NCBI GenBank assembly: GCA_002389175.1
Contig: DGNZ01000121.1
Span: 1-29,789, forward strand
Direction: 5' to 3'
Origin: Rhodospirillaceae bacterium UBA4479
GTDB taxonomy: Bacteria; Pseudomonadota; Alphaproteobacteria; Rhodospirillales; Casp-alpha2
Length of the DNA: 29,789 bases
Positions 23,835-29,789 of the stretch are shown here, piece by piece (within the stretch, counting starts at the first letter, position 1; each line of letters starts with the position of its first letter). The notes below the pieces were generated by a model. That model worked only from the letters and a program-made list of their open reading frames with translations, had not been told where the DNA came from and searched no databases. The translations under genes and the position numbers were made by a program.

Positions 23835-24065
23835 ATGACGGACGGGTTAGGTATATCAAGATCGAATGCGGGCAACGCAAATGCGCCCAGGACGGTCTAT
23901 CAATCGGAAGGTGTTCGCGAAGTACAATCGCGCGCCCAGTTCCTTGAACAAGGTCAAACGCCGCAAGAGCGCGCAGGCCTGACGCGGCTTGATCGTCTGC
24001 TTGATGCTGGTGCGCCATTGGATACCAACGCGCCCCGTGGATTTTACCTTAATATTCGCGTATGA
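23835..24065 (+). CDS. Small uncharacterised protein, translationally coupled to DUF2141 gene
   Basis: A 76-residue hydrophilic protein with no signal peptide or membrane segment. It has an Asn/Ala-rich start, a charged helical middle (REVQSRAQFLEQGQTPQERAG) and a distinctive C-terminus, RLDRLLDAGAPLDTNAPRG followed by FYLNIRV. I do not recognise a named family. The evidence for coding is the ATGA overlap of its stop with the next gene's start, codon use like the neighbours and a protein-like end. The ribosome site is weak. Its function is unknown. Confidence 0.6.
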   Translation: MTDGLGISRSNAGNANAPRTVYQSEGVREVQSRAQFLEQGQTPQERAGLTRLDRLLDAGAPLDTNAPRGFYLNIRV

Positions 24066-24502
24066 CAGTCGCCATTATGTGGCGAATACTTTTCACTTCT
24101 TTTGTTTTTCTGATCGCAAGCAACGGCATCGCGTCTGCGGCGAAGCTTGATGTTGAGATTGTGGGCGTTGCCAGTGATTCAGGCGACGTTCATGTCGCAC
24201 TTTATAACGACCCGGCTGGGTTCCCTAAATCCAAGGGCATGCTAATCGAAGAAGAAGTCCGGATCAAAAACGGGGTCGCCATTGCGTCGTTTAATAACCT
24301 GACCGCAGGGCGTTATGCGATTGCGATTTATCACGATGAAAATGGCAGCAATAAATTCGATCAGGGTCTATTTGGAATTCCACTGGAAGACTTTGGCTTC
24401 TCAAACGATGCGACTGTATTCTTGAGCCCTCCCGATTTCGAGGACGCCGCATTTGACGTCCCCGAAAATGGGACAACGATCCGTATTCACTTGAACCGTT
24501 GA
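24062..24502 (+). CDS. Secreted DUF2141 family protein
   Basis: A 146-residue protein with a signal peptide (cleavage near residue 27, after SAA) and one beta-rich domain. DUF2141 landmarks are GDVHVALYNDPAGFPK, the GRYAIAIYHDENGSNKFDQGLFGIPLEDFGFSNDA block with its Asp/Asn-rich loop, and a C-terminal strand ending in IRIHLNR. Family members are small periplasmic or exported proteins of unknown function. The start overlaps the preceding small gene by four bases (ATGA). An internal ATG at 24077 is an alternative start that also leaves a signal peptide. Confidence 0.85.
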   Translation: MTVAIMWRILFTSFVFLIASNGIASAAKLDVEIVGVASDSGDVHVALYNDPAGFPKSKGMLIEEEVRIKNGVAIASFNNLTAGRYAIAIYHDENGSNKFDQGLFGIPLEDFGFSNDATVFLSPPDFEDAAFDVPENGTTIRIHLNR

Positions 24503-24509
24503 TGTTTCG

Positions 24510-25295
24510 TTATGGCGTTCGCTTGCCGTCGTGTTCGTTATAAGTGCGGCTGGCCAGCAGTGGAAAATCGGGTAAGCCCGAAACGCCGCCCGCCAATCCA
24601 TCTTGTGCAATTACCAAGTTCGCCACCTGTTGTTCACGGGGCGGCAATGGGGCGTCACCATCTTTTAGGTCATACGCCGTTTTAACGCGGAGTGGGATTG
24701 ATATCCCACGGATGTTGATGCCCTGCACGAATGCTTGTGCGTCTTGGGCACTCATCGGGGTACCTTTTACATTACAGTGATAGCCAAACATGATTTTGCT
24801 GGGACGCAGATCAGGGTCGCCATGTCGGACATCCCACGATCCAAAAAAACCAACGCATGGGCGTCCGGTATCCGTTTGTTGAAAAGGCTGCACCCAGAAA
24901 CCACCCAAATCAGTTTTGATATGTTCAGACGCACCATATGAAATCGTGCGACCTTGGTTGAAGCGCCACATGGGGACGGTATCTGAAATCCGTTTGTTGA
25001 ATTCCAGAACGATATTTCGTCCATGTTCGCGTCGCGTTTCCATGAAAAGTATTTCGGATTGCCCCGTTTCAGAGCGGAACAGGGCGTACTCTTCGCGCTG
25101 GGTGAAATCGGCGAATCCGATTCGTTGTGGTGCAATGCCTTGGTACGATTCACTGCTGACGGAAAGGCGCCCTTGTTCGTCAGGAACGGTTACAAAGGTG
25201 CCTGTGCCTTGTTTCGATAACGCGCATGCGCTTAAGGACACCAAAACGGCTGTTCCCAGGGCCACACGTTGTAGGGACTTAACGGAAATCATCAT
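24510..25295 (-). CDS. Uncharacterised lipoprotein
   Basis: A 261-residue protein with a type II signal peptide. The hydrophobic stretch (residues about 10-22) ends in the lipobox LSAC, so the mature protein would begin at that cysteine and be lipid-anchored, probably to the outer membrane. The rest is soluble and mixed alpha/beta, with two more cysteines (PCVGFF and YHCNVKG) that could pair. I recognise no family. Two adjacent ATG codons are possible starts, with AAAGGTAG just upstream. It lies 15 b after the DUF924 gene and is probably co-transcribed with it. Confidence 0.75.
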   Translation of the reverse strand: MMISVKSLQRVALGTAVLVSLSACALSKQGTGTFVTVPDEQGRLSVSSESYQGIAPQRIGFADFTQREEYALFRSETGQSEILFMETRREHGRNIVLEFNKRISDTVPMWRFNQGRTISYGASEHIKTDLGGFWVQPFQQTDTGRPCVGFFGSWDVRHGDPDLRPSKIMFGYHCNVKGTPMSAQDAQAFVQGINIRGISIPLRVKTAYDLKDGDAPLPPREQQVANLVIAQDGLAGGVSGLPDFPLLASRTYNEHDGKRTP

Positions 25296-25310
25296 TCTAC
25301 CTTTCGCTTG

Positions 25311-25880
25311 TTAAAAGCCTGCCCCCGGTTTGCTTAAATACAATTCCTCGTCTTTTGTATTTATACGGCCCAATACCGCATTCCGATGAGGAAAACGTCC
25401 AAATTCTTCGATCACTTTTTGGTGTGCGACAGCGTATTTGGTGTAGTCCTCGTGTCCCATCGCATCAAAAAGGCGAACAGCCTCGTTCTGGACTGTAATG
25501 TCTTCGCTATGTTCAAACGGTAAGTAAAAGAACATACGCGGCGATGGGGCGGGTATTCCCATGTCGTAACCATTGGAAATCGCGCGTTGTGCCCATTTCA
25601 GGGCAAGTTCATCAGCCTCGAAAGCTTTGGATTGACCACGAAACATATTGCGCGAAAACTGATCGAGAACGATCACAATCGCCAAATAATCGTCGCCATC
25701 CTGGGCCAGCGAATCATAGACCCCCATCGATGCGTCGTGATGGACATGCAGGAATTTATCGCGGATTTCAGCATCGAAATCATCGCTGGATTTAAACCAG
25801 AACTTCTGCGGTAGATAATGGCCGTCACTATCGACAGGGCCCAACCAAAAATCCAAAACGGTATGTGTGATATCTTTCAT
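25311..25880 (-). CDS. DUF924 family protein
   Basis: A 189-residue soluble helical protein. DUF924 hallmarks are VLDFWLGPVDSDG near the N-terminus, KFWFKSSDDFDAEIRDKF, VIVLDQFSRNMFRGQSKAFEADELAL in the middle, and FFYLPFEHSEDI with a late FGRFPHRNAVLGR. The family adopts a TPR-like fold and its biochemical role is unsettled. It is the first gene of a two-gene minus-strand unit with the lipoprotein. The divergent gene upstream is ydbH. The ribosome site is weak. Confidence 0.88.
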   Translation of the reverse strand: MKDITHTVLDFWLGPVDSDGHYLPQKFWFKSSDDFDAEIRDKFLHVHHDASMGVYDSLAQDGDDYLAIVIVLDQFSRNMFRGQSKAFEADELALKWAQRAISNGYDMGIPAPSPRMFFYLPFEHSEDITVQNEAVRLFDAMGHEDYTKYAVAHQKVIEEFGRFPHRNAVLGRINTKDEELYLSKPGAGF

Positions 25881-26027
25881 TGAAGCAGTTTACCAATGTA
25901 TTGCATGTTTCCGCAAAGGGGTGGGGTTGACCATATGCAATGTACCCCTGACGATGTATTTTGGTGCGGGGCATTTGCCTGCGCGTTCTTTTGACAGCCA
26001 TTGATGACGGAGCGAGATGCTCACCCC

Positions 26028-29000
26028 ATGAGAATTTCGGTTCTGCTGACAACGTTCGTCATCGCCATCCTTGCCTTGATGGGGCTGGGGTTTCTTGCGT
26101 TGCCGACAATCGCCACGATGGTGGCAAGCCAGGCGTTGTCGCGCGCCGGCTTTGATGGGGCATCTATCACCGTTGAAAGCGTCGGCCTGACCAAGGCAGA
26201 AATCGTTAACCTTGATCTTGGGCGCAACACATCGCTGAGTGTTGAGCGGGTTATCATTGATTATTCCCCTGCACGATTGGCATCTGGTTTCCTGGATGGT
26301 GTGACGCTGGAGGCACCGGAACTCGGTCTTAAAATAGATGCGGCGGGGGCCTCTATGGGGGGGCTTGATGCATTCGTTTTTGCGTCGGATACCCCCGCTG
26401 CAGCACCCGTTATTTCCATCGTTGGTCCGGTTGTTGTGAAGTCAGGTCGGTTATTGGTTTCAACGCCTGTGGGCACGATCGCAGCATCCGTCGACGGGGA
26501 TGCATTGTTGACCGATGGTCTGGGCACAAAAGTACAAACGACATTTTCGCTCGACCATGAAAAAGCCCAACTCAGTGGACGTCTGAACGGCCTTATCGAT
26601 GACTCAGATCAGGTCCGCCTAGATATTGAGATCGAACAGGCGCGCAGCGAAGCGCAATTGGCATTTTCCGAATTGATCGGTGCCGTCACGATCGAAGGCA
26701 AAATGTCATCGGCATTTGACGGGGGTGGATCGTTGACGATCCAGGACGTGTCGTTTGATGGCTTGCCGATTGGCAATGTTGATGTTGCGGGGGCGTTGGA
26801 CGGCAAAGCGGCACATATAGAACTCTTGCTCGCAGGTGATGGGACGGGCCTTACGCTTCAGACCAAGATCGATATGCCCAACATCTTCAATCTTGCAGCA
26901 CCCGTCCGGGTCGAAGGTGAAATCGCGACGGATGGTTTACGAGGTGCATTTGCGCTGCCATCCGATATTGACTTGATCGGTGCGGCCACTTTTTTGATGG
27001 AAGCCAGCCAGGCCGACATTCGCAGTTTGCCCGCCTATTTCGCATCAGGCCGCCCGCTTCCCCATCGGGGGATAACAGGGATTGTTGATGCGGACTTGGT
27101 CAGTGTTGAAATGCCGTCGCAAGGCATCAGTGCGACATTGGACGGGGCCACAACATTTTTGATCGACAACAGATCGATCCAGGCACGGGCCGTCGATACA
27201 TTGTCGATGGATGTGACGGTCGCGTCCGAGGGCAAAGACTATTCGTTTCGGACCTCTGTTACGCCCATCGATAACGTTCCTTTCGTTGCGGTCGGGCCGG
27301 GCGGGCAGCAACCCATCGATGTGGGTATGATGTTTGACGGCAGCTTGGAAGGTTTCGGAAAACTATCAGGTGCGCTTGGTGGCAATATGTGGGTGGGTGA
27401 TGCAGAACGATTTGCGTTCGAGAATTTTTCGATCCAGTTGAACCCATGGCGGACCAAAGTCGCGGGTATGGATTTATCGATTGCGCGGCTGGTCACGCAG
27501 TTGTCGGGGCCCGTTGGTAATCTTGTGGTTGGACTGTCTGGCGACGTTTTATTTTCAGGAGATCCGAGCGCCGCGATATCCATGCGGGGTGGCGGGGCGA
27601 CGTTTGCGACCCGCCTGCAAATTGAAGACAAAGCCATCTCGATCTATGCCGACGCGTGTCCGGAATTTCGCCTGAGTTCGTTGACAGTGAATGCCGCGCA
27701 AATCCAACCAGGCCCAATTGTGCTGTGTCCGATATCCGACACCACGCCGTTGGTGCGGCTCGTGAACGAAAATGGATCGATCAAAAGGGTCGATGGCGCA
27801 GGCACGATTTCGAGTGTCGAATTACAAACCGAGGGCCTTGGCCCATATCCCATTGCCGGGCTTTTACCGCGGATGGAAACCAAGGCGAGTTATTCCTTAA
27901 AGGATGGCACGTGGTGGGCACGATTAGCCGGTAAAGGCGGCGATATCACGTTGGAAGGTCCCGACGTGGCACTTGTCGGCACCAACATGACAGCAGAGCT
28001 AGAGGGTAAATCGAGCTTGCTGGGCGCACGCCTTAAGGTTGGTTCGGCCAGGGTTGCGGATAAGCGCCGCCCGCCGCGGTTTCAGCCGATCACGATTGCG
28101 GGCAATGCGTCGATGACATCTGACGCGATCGATTTCGATGCGCAGGCGACAGTGACCGATGGGCCTGTGATTGCTGCACGCGGGCGGCATCGGGAATCAG
28201 ATGGTCGCGGCAATGTGACCGTTGATCTGGCGCGCTGGTATGCCGAACCAGGCAATACCATCGTCTCAGAAGCGTTCCCCATCCTTAAAGGAGTGGTCAC
28301 AGATGTGACGGGCGGTTTTGAAGGCGAGGCGCGATGGGATTGGTCATCACGCGGGACCCGGTCCAATGCGAAACTTTTGATCGAAAATGGGGGCTTTGCC
28401 TCAATCCCGGTTGAGGTCCAAGGCATCAATGGCACGATCAATCTGATCGATGTGCTGACGCCAAAATCCGATGGTGTGCAGACATTTACCATGGGCTTGG
28501 TCGATGCAGGATTCCCACTCATGGATGGACGGCTGGAATTCGAGCTGCCCGGTGACAATACCGCGCGCATCGACCTTGTTTCATGGCCTTTTGCGGGGGG
28601 ACGGGTTGGCGCGGATCAAATCATTGTGCCGTTCGATAAACTGCCAGACAGCATAACCGCGACAATTAATGGCGTTGATGCAGCCGAATTGGTGAACCTT
28701 GCGGACGTTCCAGATTTGGATGCCAAGGGGGCGTTGAATGGCATAATCCCCATCCGCTTTACCGATAAGGGCGTGGTGATTGATAACGCGCAGATATCGT
28801 CAATGGGCGCAGGCGTGCTGCGGTATCGATCAGCCAGTGCCGCCGAAACCCTAAAACAAAGCGGTGGGTCCGCTGAAATCCTTTCGAACGCCCTGCAGGA
28901 TTTCCGGTTCGATGACTTGAGCATCCGCCTGGATGGCCCCCTTGATGGCGAGATCATCGCCAAGGCACAGATCAATGGTTCCAACCCCGCCTTGTATGAC

Positions 29001-29129
29001 GGCAAGCGCATCGAATTAAATGTGTCCTTGCAGGGTGCCTTGCGAGAATTCCTGCAAAGCGCTAACGTTATTCGTAACATTCCAGAGACCATCCGGGACC
29101 GGGTGCAGGGTCCTTCTGGAAATCAATAG
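26028..29129 (+). CDS. ydbH: YdbH-type AsmA/TamB-like inter-membrane lipid transport protein
   Basis: A 1033-residue protein with one N-terminal membrane anchor (residues about 5-30). A very long, repetitive beta-strand region follows, as in AsmA-like bridge proteins that carry phospholipid across the periplasm. A C-terminal YdbH domain is seen from the DAGFPLMDGRLEFELPGDN region onward. Identification rests mainly on the operon: ynbE and ydbL homologues follow immediately, as in E. coli, where YdbH partners YnbE. The ATG at 26028 was chosen because the anchor begins there. ATG 26004 and TTG 26001 are in-frame alternatives, and the ribosome site does not decide between them. It is somewhat longer than E. 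coli YdbH (about 880). Confidence 0.85.
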   Translation: MRISVLLTTFVIAILALMGLGFLALPTIATMVASQALSRAGFDGASITVESVGLTKAEIVNLDLGRNTSLSVERVIIDYSPARLASGFLDGVTLEAPELGLKIDAAGASMGGLDAFVFASDTPAAAPVISIVGPVVVKSGRLLVSTPVGTIAASVDGDALLTDGLGTKVQTTFSLDHEKAQLSGRLNGLIDDSDQVRLDIEIEQARSEAQLAFSELIGAVTIEGKMSSAFDGGGSLTIQDVSFDGLPIGNVDVAGALDGKAAHIELLLAGDGTGLTLQTKIDMPNIFNLAAPVRVEGEIATDGLRGAFALPSDIDLIGAATFLMEASQADIRSLPAYFASGRPLPHRGITGIVDADLVSVEMPSQGISATLDGATTFLIDNRSIQARAVDTLSMDVTVASEGKDYSFRTSVTPIDNVPFVAVGPGGQQPIDVGMMFDGSLEGFGKLSGALGGNMWVGDAERFAFENFSIQLNPWRTKVAGMDLSIARLVTQLSGPVGNLVVGLSGDVLFSGDPSAAISMRGGGATFATRLQIEDKAISIYADACPEFRLSSLTVNAAQIQPGPIVLCPISDTTPLVRLVNENGSIKRVDGAGTISSVELQTEGLGPYPIAGLLPRMETKASYSLKDGTWWARLAGKGGDITLEGPDVALVGTNMTAELEGKSSLLGARLKVGSARVADKRRPPRFQPITIAGNASMTSDAIDFDAQATVTDGPVIAARGRHRESDGRGNVTVDLARWYAEPGNTIVSEAFPILKGVVTDVTGGFEGEARWDWSSRGTRSNAKLLIENGGFASIPVEVQGINGTINLIDVLTPKSDGVQTFTMGLVDAGFPLMDGRLEFELPGDNTARIDLVSWPFAGGRVGADQIIVPFDKLPDSITATINGVDAAELVNLADVPDLDAKGALNGIIPIRFTDKGVVIDNAQISSMGAGVLRYRSASAAETLKQSGGSAEILSNALQDFRFDDLSIRLDGPLDGEIIAKAQINGSNPALYDGKRIELNVSLQGALREFLQSANVIRNIPETIRDRVQGPSGNQ

Positions 29130-29157
29130 GAGGAACCACTTTGTGGGGAGCGACACT

Positions 29158-29358
29158 ATGTCGTATCGAAACCTTCGTTCTGCGCTAATTCCGATTCTCA
29201 TCGGTTTGACGCTTGCTGCTTGTACGCCTCGTGTGCAAATCGAGGCACCTGACAAGCCCATTGTGATCAATCTGAATGTCAAAATTGAGCATGAAGTCCG
29301 GGTCAAAGTTGAAAAAGACCTCGACCAAGTGCTGAAGAATAACCCTGGTCTGTTTTAA
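29158..29358 (+). CDS. ynbE: YnbE-like outer-membrane lipoprotein
   Basis: A 66-residue lipoprotein with signal peptide and lipobox LAAC (C22). The family core follows: APDKPIVINLNVKIEHEVRV and a short helix (KVEKDLDQVL). In E. coli YnbE is the outer-membrane partner that extends the YdbH beta groove. Two starts are credible. GTG 29143 has a textbook AGGAGG 9 b upstream. ATG 29158 has GGGGAG 7 b upstream and gives the usual family length. Both leave the lipoprotein signal intact. Confidence 0.88.
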   Translation: MSYRNLRSALIPILIGLTLAACTPRVQIEAPDKPIVINLNVKIEHEVRVKVEKDLDQVLKNNPGLF

Positions 29359-29372
29359 GGGTGGGCATAGAT

Positions 29373-29714
29373 ATGCGATTTAATTTCCGTTCGATTATTT
29401 CTATTTTGGCGATTGTGTTCTTTGTCGCCACGGCACCTGCACTGGCGCAAAGCCTGAGTCTTGATGACGCCAAAAGCCGAGGCCTCGTGGGTGAACAAAT
29501 AAACGGCTACCTAGACGTCGTGCAGTCTGCACCGGGCGCACAGGCATTGGTCGATGACATCAATCTAAAGCGCCGTCAGTTGTACCGCGATATTGCGCGC
29601 AAGAACGCGATACCGCTCAGCACGGTTGAGAAACTGGCTGGCAAAAAAGCCATCGAAAATTCCCAACCCGGCCACATCGTTCAAAACGCCAGTGGGCAAT
29701 GGGTGCGCCGATGA
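29373..29714 (+). CDS. ydbL: YdbL (DUF1318) family periplasmic protein
   Basis: A 113-residue protein with a signal peptide (cleavage near residue 26, after ALA). The YdbL/DUF1318 domain includes LDDAKSRGLVGEQINGYLDVV, a central NLKRRQLYRDIARKN helix, and LAGKKAIENSQPGH with a terminal QWVRR. In E. coli it modulates the YdbH-YnbE complex. The start is at ATG 29373, after AAGGGTG; a GTG at 29361 is in frame but has no site of its own. The stop overlaps the next gene by four bases (ATGA). Confidence 0.88.
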   Translation: MRFNFRSIISILAIVFFVATAPALAQSLSLDDAKSRGLVGEQINGYLDVVQSAPGAQALVDDINLKRRQLYRDIARKNAIPLSTVEKLAGKKAIENSQPGHIVQNASGQWVRR

Positions 29715-29789
29715 CCATTGATCGTGACGACATGATGACCGAGTGGCTGAACAAAATTCAGGCGACCGATTTGGGCGACCGACAAATCA
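29711..29789 (+). CDS. Start of an unidentified gene, cut by the window end
   Basis: An ATG overlapping the ydbL stop (ATGA) opens a frame that stays open for 26 codons to the window end. The residues begin MTIDRDDMMTEWLNKIQATD: hydrophilic, no signal peptide. The coupling suggests it belongs to the ydbH-ynbE-ydbL operon. It is too short to identify. Confidence 0.5.
   Translation, partial: MTIDRDDMMTEWLNKIQATDLGDRQI

Noticed and set aside
25900..25949. Interleaved inverted repeats (ATTGCAT/ATGCAAT and AGGGGT/ACCCCT) and a TTGACC -35-like hexamer between the DUF924 gene and ydbH.
   Set aside because: The arms are short and interleaved rather than nested, and the -10 at proper spacing (GACGAT) is poor, so no regulatory feature is claimed.

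Overview
The window looks like chromosomal DNA of a free-living, probably marine, alphaproteobacterium of the Rhodospirillales/Thalassospiraceae type. The support is mid-range base composition, a System I cytochrome c maturation locus with alphaproteobacterial features, an Fnr-type regulator, and gene content typical of that group (DUF2141, DUF924, YdbH-type genes). The species cannot be named from this sequence alone. There are no rRNA or tRNA genes, no transposase, no CRISPR array, and no gene-free gap longer than 300 bases (the longest is about 258 b).

Region 1 (about 1-8460, + strand) is one tightly packed operon: a long acyl-CoA-synthetase-type ligase, an ABC importer of the branched-chain amino acid (Liv/HAAT) type (LivG, LivH, LivM, a periplasmic binding protein, LivF), and a phenylacetate-CoA-ligase-like protein with an altered P-loop. 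The pairing suggests uptake and CoA activation of a carboxylate or amino acid. A 7+2+7 palindrome of the LiuR (MerR-family) kind lies upstream. The operon is followed by hairpins ending in a strong intrinsic terminator (8544-8654). Two of the loops are C-rich, which suggests a 3'UTR-derived or independent small RNA.

Region 2 (8719-19575) is a complete cytochrome c maturation set split in two: ccmABC and ccmDEFGHI. Between them lie a convergent fnr-type regulator, a 12-haem periplasmic cytochrome and a small Rap1a/Tai-like secreted protein. Perfect Fnr boxes (TTGAT-N4-ATCAA) sit at 11590 and 14531. Each is placed exactly 22 b from a plausible -10 element, the class II geometry, in front of fnr itself and of ccmDEFGHI. 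The layout reads as an oxygen-responsive module coupling haem attachment to a haem-rich electron carrier. The leader of the 12-haem gene also carries an array of palindromes sharing a GTTCAT half-site. This module is the best candidate here for something undescribed.

Region 3 (19600-23060) holds pgk with its own promoter, a hairpin-forming intergenic inverted repeat, and a convergent membrane protein that looks like a chemoreceptor with a decayed signalling tip.

Region 4 (23157-29789) holds a Nudix hydrolase, a small unknown gene translationally coupled to a DUF2141 protein, a minus-strand pair (DUF924 protein and a lipoprotein), and a ydbH-ynbE-ydbL operon for outer-membrane lipid homeostasis. 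The window ends inside a further gene coupled to ydbL.
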